In this document: positions 1-7,100 of the stretch, one piece after another
Layout: every line of letters starts with the position of its first letter
Numbering within the stretch: the first letter of the stretch is position 1
NCBI GenBank assembly: GCA_021204865.1
Contig: JAJPYQ010000041.1
Coordinates: 1 to 64,000 of the forward strand
Reading direction: 5' to 3'
Length of the DNA stretch: 64,000 nt
DNA from: Prevotellaceae bacterium
GTDB taxonomy: Bacteria; Bacteroidota; Bacteroidia; Bacteroidales; Bacteroidaceae
Translations under genes and position numbers: made by a program
The notes under the pieces: model-generated
What the model saw: only the letters and a program-made list of their open reading frames with translations
What the model was told of the DNA's origin: nothing
The model's database searches: none

Positions 1-258
1 GCGTAGAGCCTGCCGGCTCGCTTGCCTCCCTAAGGGAGGGGCTAATCGCGGGCGGCGTAGGCGATGGGGCGAAGCTAAACCCCCAGCGGGGGTTTCAGAA
101 GAGTAGCCGTGGGTTAAGCGAAGCGATACTCACGGATTCGGTGCGATAGTAGGTTGAGTGCCAGAGGTACTCAACGCTCGTGCCAATGAGAGCAAACAAG
201 CTTGCTTGATTTGCCGAGTGCAGCCGAGCCTCGCCGAAGGCAACCCCCTCTGGGGGTT
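1..258. repeat. Intergenic region with several short palindromes
   Basis: No convincing gene is visible before lptB. The stretch holds simple inverted repeats: CTCCCTAAGGGAG near 27-39, a CCCCC/GGGGG hairpin at 77-95 and another at 242-258. It also contains the interspersed element at 173-241. A short open frame over this region is dominated by the repeat and is probably not a gene. Confidence 0.6.
173..241 (+). repeat. 69-bp interspersed element, copy A
   Basis: This stretch aligns without gaps to 4880-4948 inside tamB, with about 54 of 69 positions identical by hand alignment. It has an imperfect inverted repeat around AAGCTTGCTT and ends in a conserved TTGCCGAG-GCAGCCGAG block. Here it is intergenic, upstream of lptB. 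A more divergent copy lies at about 39500-39580. Confidence 0.7.
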
Positions 259-333
259 CTCTTGTGGCGGATATGGGTTGTGCCTTAGGAAAGAAAAACA
301 GAGGGAGCGCTGGGGAAGGGAGGCTTATTTTAG

Positions 334-341
334 TAACTTCG
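334..341 (+). promoter_or_regulatory. Bacteroidota -7 promoter box for lptB
   Basis: TAACTTCG matches the TAnnTTTG-type -7 element seen upstream of many genes in this window. It ends only 7 nt before the lptB ATG, so the transcript would have almost no leader. Confidence 0.6.
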
Positions 342-348
342 CGGCGTT

Positions 349-1158
349 ATGCAGCAGCAGGAAGAGAGGATAACGCTCAGGAGCGAGGGCTTGAAGAAAA
401 TATATGGCAAGCGCACGGTCGTCAACAACGTCACCTTCGACGTGACGCAGGGCGAGATAGTGGGGCTGCTCGGCCCGAACGGTGCGGGCAAGACCACGTC
501 GTTCTATATGACGACGGGGCTGGTGATACCGAACGAGGGGCACATCTTCCTCGGGGGCAGGGAGATAACGAAGCTGCCCGTCTACCAGCGCGCCCGCCTC
601 GGCATAGGCTACCTGGCGCAGGAGCCGTCCGTCTTCCGCAAGATGACCGTGGAGGACAACATTGCCTGCGTGCTGGAGATGACGCACAAGCCCGAGGACT
701 TCAGCGGCACAGATGAGGAGTACCGCACGTGGAAGATGGAGTCGCTGCTCGACGAGTTCAACCTTCAGAAGATACGCAAGAACCTCGGCGACGAGTGCTC
801 GGGCGGGGAGCGGAGGCGCACCGAGATAGCCCGCTGCCTTGCCATAAGCCCCAAGTTCATCATGCTCGACGAGCCTTTTGCGGGTGTGGACCCCATAGCC
901 GTGGAGGACATACAATATATAGTATGGAAGCTCAAGCAGCGCAACATCGGGGTGCTCATCACCGACCACAACGTGGAGGACACGCTCTGCATAACGGACC
1001 GCGCCTATATGCTCTTCGAGGGGCAGGTGCTCTTCCACGGCACGCCGCAGGAGCTCTCCTCCAACCCCGTCGTGAGGGCGAAGTACCTGACGAACAGCTT
1101 CATCCTTCGGGACAAGGACTTCGAGCAGATACACCGCGAGAGGCTCGGGCAGGAATAG
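349..1158 (+). CDS. lptB: LPS export ABC transporter ATP-binding protein LptB
   Basis: ATPase of the LptB2FGC complex, which extracts lipopolysaccharide from the inner membrane and drives it to the outer membrane. The 269-residue protein has a Walker A motif GPNGAGKTT (about 42-50), an ABC signature CSGGERRR in place of the usual LSGGERRR, the Walker B stretch FIMLDEPFAGVDP, and the H-loop ITDHNV. These are typical of LptB, including the short C-terminal tail after the core. The start follows a promoter box at 334-341 by 7 nt and no other ATG precedes the core fold. It stands alone, followed by a hairpin and tRNA-Leu. Assignment to LptB rather than another ABC ATPase is strong because of the GPNGAGKTT and FAGVDP sequences. 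Confidence 0.93.
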   Translation: MQQQEERITLRSEGLKKIYGKRTVVNNVTFDVTQGEIVGLLGPNGAGKTTSFYMTTGLVIPNEGHIFLGGREITKLPVYQRARLGIGYLAQEPSVFRKMTVEDNIACVLEMTHKPEDFSGTDEEYRTWKMESLLDEFNLQKIRKNLGDECSGGERRRTEIARCLAISPKFIMLDEPFAGVDPIAVEDIQYIVWKLKQRNIGVLITDHNVEDTLCITDRAYMLFEGQVLFHGTPQELSSNPVVRAKYLTNSFILRDKDFEQIHRERLGQE

Positions 1159-1181
1159 CCCGCCCCCAACCTATCCCTCTG

Positions 1182-1205
1182 AAACCCCGTTGGGGTTTAT
1201 TGAAG
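1182..1205 (+). terminator. Hairpin after lptB, possible terminator
   Basis: AAACCCC and GGGGTTT form a 7-bp stem with a GTT loop 23 nt after the lptB stop. The T-run that follows is short, so termination is plausible but not certain. Confidence 0.5.
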
Positions 1206-1239
1206 CAAGCTATCGCTTGCTCTTTTGCAAGTAATCCCT

Positions 1240-1247
1240 TACCTTCG
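1240..1247 (+). promoter_or_regulatory. -7 promoter box for tRNA-Leu
   Basis: TACCTTCG lies 13 nt upstream of the tRNA 5' end and matches the Bacteroidota -7 consensus. Confidence 0.6.
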
Positions 1248-1260
1248 CGCCAGTCTTCCC

Positions 1261-1342
1261 GCGCCTGTGGTGGAATTGGTAGACACGCCAGACTTAGGAT
1301 CTGGTGCCGAGAGGCGTGTAAGTTCGAGTCTTATCAGGCGTA
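1261..1342 (+). tRNA. tRNA-Leu (anticodon TAG)
   Basis: Class II tRNA. The acceptor GCGCCTG pairs with CAGGCGT. The D-arm GGTGGAATTGGTAGACAC is the standard Leu form, the anticodon stem CCAGA/TCTGG encloses the loop CTTAGGA (anticodon TAG), a variable arm is present, and the T-loop GTTCGAGTC is intact. CCA is not encoded. It would decode CUA and CUG leucine codons. Confidence 0.93.
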
Positions 1343-1357
1343 CCCGAGGAGGCATAG

Positions 1358-1394
1358 AGGCGGAAGTTCCAACTTAGGGGCTTCCGCCTTTGCC
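1358..1394 (+). terminator. Terminator-like hairpin after tRNA-Leu
   Basis: AGGCGGAAG pairs perfectly with CTTCCGCCT across a 14-nt loop and is followed by TTTG. It lies 16 nt past the tRNA. Confidence 0.6.
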
Positions 1395-1438
1395 GTCCTA
1401 TAACAGGGAGCGTGAAGCCTGTATAAGGGTCGTCAAGT

Positions 1439-1481
1439 AACCCCTTGCGAGGGGTCCAACCGAACCCCTTGCGAGGGGTTG
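1439..1481. repeat. Tandem palindrome array, AACCCC-type, 24-bp period
   Basis: Two units of AACCCCTTGCGAGGGGTT-type palindrome start at 1439 and 1463, exactly 24 bp apart. The related array at 21793 has AACCCATTGCGATGGGTT. The two differ by one base pair of the stem, changed on both sides (C-G to A-T), so pairing is kept. Confidence 0.75.
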
Positions 1482-1547
1482 TTTGGCGATGGTATAAGAG
1501 GGACCACGACGCATAGCTGTGGGGGATGACGGGGGGTATATAAGAGG

Positions 1548-1570
1548 AAGGGCAGCCGGTGGCTGCCCTT
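1548..1570 (-). terminator. Terminator of the initiator-type tRNA
   Basis: AAGGGCAGCC and GGCTGCCCTT form a 10-bp perfect stem with a 3-nt loop directly downstream of the minus-strand tRNA, followed on that strand by CCTCTTAT. Confidence 0.65.
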
Positions 1571-1575
1571 CGTTG

Positions 1576-1648
1576 TTGCGGGAGTACGACTCGAACGTAC
1601 GACCTCCAGGTTATGAGCCTGGCGAGCTACCAACTGCTCCACCCCGCG
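1576..1648 (-). tRNA. tRNA-Met (CAT), probably initiator tRNA-fMet
   Basis: On the minus strand the sequence begins CGCGGGGTGGAGCAG and has the anticodon loop CTCATAA (CAT) and T-arm GTTCGAGTC. The 3' side TCCCGCAA leaves C1 opposite A72 unpaired, which is the hallmark of bacterial initiator tRNA. The anticodon stem is CCAGG/CCTGG, so it has two rather than three consecutive G-C pairs next to the loop. This is why I keep some doubt about initiator identity. CCA is not encoded. Confidence 0.88.
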
Positions 1649-1669
1649 ATGATTACCTGTTTGCGAGGG

Positions 1670-1677
1670 CAAAGGTA
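1670..1677 (-). promoter_or_regulatory. -7 promoter box for tRNA-Met
   Basis: TACCTTTG on the minus strand, 21 nt upstream of the tRNA 5' end. Confidence 0.65.
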
Positions 1678-1777
1678 TAGCATTCCGCACTAATGCGCAA
1701 GCTATCGGGCAAGAAAATCTTAGGGGAGGGGCTTCGGGCTAAGGGCGCAATAGTTTTGAGGTATCGGGGGAAATGCA

Positions 1778-1785
1778 TAACTTTG
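1778..1785 (+). promoter_or_regulatory. -7 promoter box for the TetR-fabG operon
   Basis: TAACTTTG ends 8 nt before the ATG at 1794. An in-frame ATG at 1773 lies upstream of the box, so it cannot be the start used from this promoter. Confidence 0.65.
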
Positions 1786-1793
1786 CCCCCGCT

Positions 1794-2393
1794 ATGGCAT
1801 CGGAGAAGACAAGGAAGCTGCTGGTTGACGTAGCCCGAGGCATCTTCGCCAAGGCGGGGCTTGAGGGCACGACGATGAATGACATCGCCGTCGCCTCGGG
1901 CAAGGGGAGGCGCACGCTCTACACCTACTTCAAGAACATCCGTGAGATATACTACGCCGTGATAGAGGAGGAGCTTGACCGCATGAGCGAGCGTATGCGT
2001 GAGGTGGCAGCTCAGAACATTGACCCCGAGGACAAGCTGCTGAAGCTGATATACACGCACCTTAGCCTTGTCCGTGAGACGGTGAACCGCAACGGCAACC
2101 TCAGGGCGGAGTTCTTCCGAGACATCTGGCTCGTGGAGAAGGTGCGCAAGAACTTCGACCAGGCGGAGCGGGAGATGGTGGCGAGGATACTGATGGAGGG
2201 CGTGCGGAGCGGTCAGTTCGACGTGATGGACATCAGGCTTTGCGTGGACATCATCCACTACTGCGTGAAGGGGCTTGAGGTGCCTTACATCTTCGGGCGG
2301 CTTGGGGAGGGAGGCGCAGCCTACAGCCGCCCCGTGGTGCAGAGGATACTGCACAGAGCCTTGGCGAGGATAGACAGCGAGAGACTAAAGTAA
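1794..2393 (+). CDS. TetR/AcrR family transcriptional regulator
   Basis: A 199-residue repressor-type protein. The N-terminal helix-turn-helix is clear (residues about 5-50, with GTTMNDIAVASGKGRRTLYTYF as recognition region); the C-terminal ligand-binding part is all helical and divergent. I start it at 1794 rather than 1773 because the promoter box lies between them. It is followed after 24 nt by fabG and then an RluA-type gene, an arrangement common in Bacteroidota, which suggests an operon with a link to fatty-acid or envelope metabolism. The ligand and operator are unknown. Confidence 0.85.
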   Translation: MASEKTRKLLVDVARGIFAKAGLEGTTMNDIAVASGKGRRTLYTYFKNIREIYYAVIEEELDRMSERMREVAAQNIDPEDKLLKLIYTHLSLVRETVNRNGNLRAEFFRDIWLVEKVRKNFDQAEREMVARILMEGVRSGQFDVMDIRLCVDIIHYCVKGLEVPYIFGRLGEGGAAYSRPVVQRILHRALARIDSERLK

Positions 2394-2417
2394 CTAACCA
2401 TATAAACTGATAAAGAC

Positions 2418-3164
2418 GTGGGACTATTGACTGGAAAGACCGCCTTGATAACTGGGGCGGCACGTGGGATAGGGAAAGCCATCGCCCTTAGGTTCGCTCA
2501 GGAAGGTGCGAACGTGGCATTCACAGACTTGGTGATAGACGAGAACGGCAAGGCTACTGAGGCGGAGATTGCCGCCTTGGGGGTTAAGGCTAAGGGTTAC
2601 GCAAGCAACGCCGCCAAGTTTGACGAGACGGAGCAGGTTGTGGCTAAGGTGAAGGAAGACTTCGGGAGCATTGACATCTTGGTGAACAACGCAGGCATAA
2701 CGAAGGACGGGTTGATGCTGCGAATGACCGAGGCGCAGTGGGACGCTGTGATAGCCGTGAACCTTAAGAGCGCCTTCAACTTCATCCACGCCTGCCTGCC
2801 GATAATGATGCGGCAGCGTGGGGGCAGCATCATCAACATGGCTTCGGTGGTCGGTGTGCATGGTAATAAGGGTCAGGCAAACTACGCCGCCTCCAAGGCG
2901 GGGCTGATAGCCTTGGCGAAGAGCGTGGCTCAGGAGATGGGGCCGAAGGGCATAAGGGCTAACGCCATCGCCCCTGGCTTCATTGAGACCGCGATGACTG
3001 CCGCCCTGCCCGAGGGCGTGCGTGCGGAGTGGATGAAGGCTATCCCCCTGCGCCGCGGCGGACAGGTGGAGGACATCGCCAACACGGCGCTCTACCTCGC
3101 CAGCGACCTTTCGGGCTACGTCACGGGTCAGGTGATACAAGTGGACGGAGGGATGAACACTTGA
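2418..3164 (+). CDS. fabG: 3-oxoacyl-[acyl-carrier-protein] reductase FabG
   Basis: NADPH-dependent reduction of 3-oxoacyl-ACP in type II fatty-acid elongation, in the cytoplasm. The 248-residue short-chain dehydrogenase has the dinucleotide motif TGAARGIG near the N terminus, NNAG, the catalytic Ser in MASVVG, YAASK as catalytic Tyr-Lys, and the C-terminal VDGG typical of FabG. The start is GTG at 2418; no ATG lies between the TetR stop and the fold. It is the second gene of the TetR operon, and the next gene begins 12 nt later. Other short-chain reductases share the motifs, but the length and C terminus favour FabG. Confidence 0.9.
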   Translation: MGLLTGKTALITGAARGIGKAIALRFAQEGANVAFTDLVIDENGKATEAEIAALGVKAKGYASNAAKFDETEQVVAKVKEDFGSIDILVNNAGITKDGLMLRMTEAQWDAVIAVNLKSAFNFIHACLPIMMRQRGGSIINMASVVGVHGNKGQANYAASKAGLIALAKSVAQEMGPKGIRANAIAPGFIETAMTAALPEGVRAEWMKAIPLRRGGQVEDIANTALYLASDLSGYVTGQVIQVDGGMNT

Positions 3165-3176
3165 GGCTTCCCCAGT

Positions 3177-3875
3177 ATGCGGATCCTTTACGAGGATAAC
3201 CATATAATCATAGTGAACAAGCGGGTGGGGGACATCGTGCAGGGCGACAAGACTGGCGATGTTCCCCTCTCTGATAAGGTGAAGGCGTACCTTAAGGAGC
3301 GTTACGCCAAGCCCGGGGATGTCTTCCTCGGAGTGGTGCATAGGCTCGACCGCCCTGCCAGCGGCGCGCTTCTCTTCGCCCGCACGAGCAAGGCGCTATC
3401 GAGGCTTAACCAGCTCTTCGCCTCGCACGGGGAGGTGAGGAAGACGTACTGGGCTATCGTCTGCAACGAGCCGCCCGAGGAGCAGGCGACGCTCACCCAT
3501 TGGCTCACGAGGACGGAGCGGAACAACACCGCCCACGCCTACGACCGCGAGGTGACGGGCTCGAGGAAGGCGGTGCTGGACTATCGGGTAATAGGCCGCA
3601 CCGACCGCTACTGGCTGCTGGAGGTGCTGCTGCACACTGGCCGCCACCACCAGATACGCTGCCAGCTCTCGAGGATAGGCTGCCCCATAAGGGGAGACCT
3701 GAAGTACGGCGCGCCGCGCAGCAATGCGGACGGCGGCATATCCCTGCACGCCCGGCGGCTCGAGTTCCGTCACCCCGTCACGCAGGAGCTGGTTGACGTG
3801 ACCGCCCCTCTGCCCGACGAGCCGCTGTGGCAAGCCGTGGGGAGGATGATGACCACGGAGGAGGAGGCGAGATGA
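3177..3875 (+). CDS. RluA-family pseudouridine synthase
   Basis: Converts uridine to pseudouridine in rRNA or tRNA. The 232-residue protein holds the RluA catalytic motif HRLDRPASG, whose Asp is the nucleophile. It also has the conserved substrate-pocket region LLHTGRHHQIRCQL and the C-terminal LHARRLEFRHP. There is no S4 domain, so it is the short form of the family, and the target nucleotide cannot be told from sequence. It lies 12 nt after fabG and is probably co-transcribed. A 23-bp repeat array follows. Confidence 0.88.
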   Translation: MRILYEDNHIIIVNKRVGDIVQGDKTGDVPLSDKVKAYLKERYAKPGDVFLGVVHRLDRPASGALLFARTSKALSRLNQLFASHGEVRKTYWAIVCNEPPEEQATLTHWLTRTERNNTAHAYDREVTGSRKAVLDYRVIGRTDRYWLLEVLLHTGRHHQIRCQLSRIGCPIRGDLKYGAPRSNADGGISLHARRLEFRHPVTQELVDVTAPLPDEPLWQAVGRMMTTEEEAR

Positions 3876-3896
3876 TGTGGAGAGGGGGCGCAAACT

Positions 3897-4057
3897 GGTC
3901 CGTCGGACCTCTTGGAATCGGTCCGTCGGAGGGTTTGGAGTCGGTCCGTCGGACCTCTTGGAATCGGTCCGTCGGAGGGTTTGGAGTCGGTCCGTCGGAC
4001 CTCTTGGAATCGGTCCGTCGGAGGGTTTGGAGTCGGTCCGTCGAACGTTTTCAAACG
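3897..4057. repeat. Tandem palindrome array, GGTCCGTCGGACC family, 23-bp period
   Basis: Seven units begin at 3897, 3920, 3943, 3966, 3989, 4012 and 4035, exactly 23 bp apart. Units alternate between one ending ACCTCTTGGAATC (perfect palindrome core) and one ending AGGGTTTGGAGTC. The array fills most of the 233-bp gap between the RluA-type gene and tamB. Related arrays lie at 12477 and 41655. Confidence 0.9.
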
Positions 4058-4108
4058 CCTCGTACGACCCTTTCTCGAAGACAAAGCGTATCTGCAACAA
4101 GATAGACG

Positions 4109-7100
4109 GTGAAGCGGCTTAAGGACATATTAAAGGGCAAGAAGCCTGAGGGCGAGCGGAAGCCGCGGCCGCTTGTAAAGAGGCTGCTCACCTGGCTCCT
4201 GTGGATTGTGGCGAGCCCCTTCCTTATCTTCCTTCTGCTTGTCATCCTGCTCTATATTCCTCCCGTCCAGCAGTGGGCGGTGAACACTGTGGCTCGCATA
4301 GCCAGCGAGCAGACTGGCTGGGACATCAGCCTCGAGCAGGTGCGCCTGCGCTTCCCCCTTGACCTCGACCTGCGCCGCCTCTCAGTCTTGAACCCCGACA
4401 CGATGCTCTCGGTAGGCACGGTGCGGGTGGGCGTGGATTGCAGCCGTATACTGAAGGCTCAGCTCGGAGTGCGCACCGTCGACATACTGGACGGCACGGT
4501 GGACACGCAAGACCTCGTGGCGAGCCTCCGCGTGAGGGGCTACATCGGGGACTTCCACCTTAACGCCGACTGCATAGACCTCAAGCAGCAGACCGTCGAC
4601 CTCACAGCCGCCTTGCTCACTGGCTCGGCAGTGTCGCTTGAGCTTCAGGACACGACTGTGGTGGACACCACCGAGAGCGAGCCGGTGGAGTGGGTGATAA
4701 GGCTTGGGAAGGTGGAGGTGAGGGACACGCGGGTGGCGTTCCACCTGCCGGGCGACACGATGAGCGTGTCGGGCTACGTCTCACGGCTGAGCCTTGAGGG
4801 CGGCAACGTGGACCTCGGGCAGGGCGTGTACGAGGTCGGCACTGTCGGTCTGAGCGCCAACGCCCTCGCCTACGACATGAACGCTCGTGCAAGCGAGAGC
4901 AATGGAGCTTGCTCCGATTGCCGAGCGCAGCCGAGTGTCGCTGCAGGCCACTACGAGCCCTATCTTACGGGCTTCGACTACAACCATCTCTTCCTCAGCG
5001 ACATCACCGCGAGTGTGCGGGACGTGCGGTACGCCGGGGACAGCCTCTCGCTCTACCTCACAGACCTTGCCGCCGTGGAGAAGAGCGGGCTCAGGCTCTC
5101 GCAGCTGCGCACCCACTTCTATATGACGGACAGCGGCATCAGTGTGCCTGACCTGAGGCTCGCCACGCCTAACAGCACCGCCTCCGCCTCCGCCTCGGTG
5201 GACTGGGACGCACTGGAAGCGGGAGGCGGAGGCAGCCTTAAGGCGGAGCTGTCGCTCTCCGTGGGGATGGGGGACGTGGCTATAGTGCTGCCTGAGTACG
5301 CATCCCTGCTGCCCGACGCTCCCCTCGAGGTGGAGGCGAGGGCGGAAGGGAACGTGGACCGTCTCGCCCTCGAGAGCCTGAGCCTGAGCGTAGCCCCTAT
5401 GCTTAGCCTAAGGGCGAGCGGGAGCGCGTCGAACCTCTTGGACACGGACCGCATGGGCTTAGGGCTGGACTTCGAGGCGGAGACGTATGACCTTAGCCTC
5501 GTCAATCGGGTGGCGGACCTCGGCAACAGCGTCTACTTCCCCAGGATGAGCCTAAGCGGCGAGGCTTCCCTCGAAGGGGGAGCGTGCGAGGCTTCCCTTA
5601 ACCTGCGTGAGGGCGAGGGCAGGGTGGACGTGAAAGGCAGCTACGACCTTAACGCAGAGACCTATCGGGCTGCGCTCGACATAAGAGACCTGATGGTGAG
5701 CGACTTCCTGCCCGATGACTCTCTCATCGCTGTCTCGGCAAGCCTTAAGGCGGCAGGGGCGGGGACGGATGTCTTCTCGAAGTCTATGCGCCTTGCCGCC
5801 TCCTTGGAGCTTGACACGCTGACTTACGGCGGCTTCTCGCTCGGTGGGCTGGGCTTAAAGGCGAAGCTTCAGCAGGGGCAGGCGACGGTGAACCTTGACT
5901 ACGACAACGACTACGCCGAGGCGCAGGCGGAGCTGACGGCTGAGCTTGCCAGCGACTCTGTGGCTGCGAAGCTTGACTTCGACTTGCAGAAGGCAGACCT
6001 GCACGCCTTAGGGCTGATAGACAAGCCTCTGAGCGTGGCGACGAGGCTCTCCCTTAACGCCAGCACGAACCTCAAGGACACGCACAGCCTCGAGGGCAGC
6101 GTCTCGCAGATAGCCCTTGCGGCAAGGGACTCCACCTTCCGCCCGAAGGACTTGCGCTTCGCCTGCGGTGTGCTGCCCGACTCCTTATATGCGAGGGCAG
6201 AGTCAGGCGACCTTGCCCTCAACGTAAGCTCACGTGAGGGGCTTGACTCGCTCTTGGCTAAGACGGGCGAGCTTGGCGAGGAGCTGGAGAGGCAGCTGTC
6301 GAACTACGAGATAGACCAGCAGGCGATAAAGCAACTGCTCCCTGCCCTCGCCCTGAGCCTGCGTATGGGGAGGGAGAATCCTGTCCATAGCGTACTCTAT
6401 GCTATGACGGGCTACAGGTTCGACTCCTTCTCACTGGAGATGGAGAGCAGCAGGGCGAACGGCTTGTGGGCAGACGGCAGGCTGGTGGAGCTGAACACGG
6501 GGGGCATACTCCTCGACACCATACGCCTCGACGCTTACCAAGATATGCTCGGCGTGCTCAACGTGAACGCTCACGTGGCGAACAACCAACGCAACCGTCA
6601 GGTTGTCTTCGCAGCCGACTTGTTGACGAGCCTTAAGCCGAGGGGAGTGAGTGCTATGATAGAGTTCACTGATGCGGATGGGCGAAAGGGCGTTGAGCTT
6701 GGGGCATCCCTCGACGTGGAGGACGAAGGACTGAAGCTGAGGCTGCAACCGCTTAACCCCGTCGTGGCATATAGGGACTTCACCCTCAACGACGGCAACT
6801 TCCTTTACCTTGGGAGGGACAAGCGAATAGACGCAGACGTAGACCTGCTCTCGGACGACGGCACAGGGCTGCGCATCTATAGCACGGAGAACGCCACGGC
6901 ACTGAACGACCTGACGGTGAGCCTTGAGAACGTCAACATCGGGGAGATAACTGCCTTGCTGCCTTATATGCCCGACATCAGGGGGATGCTTGACGCTGAC
7001 GTTCACCTCGTGCAAGAGGAGGAGCAGCTGAGCGTGTCCGTTGACGCTTCCGTCGAGGGGCTTGTCTACGAGGACACGCCGATGGGGGACATCGGTGCGG

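Noticed and set aside
158-373. A 71-codon frame upstream of lptB
   Set aside because: It is made largely of the interspersed repeat and runs over the lptB promoter and start.
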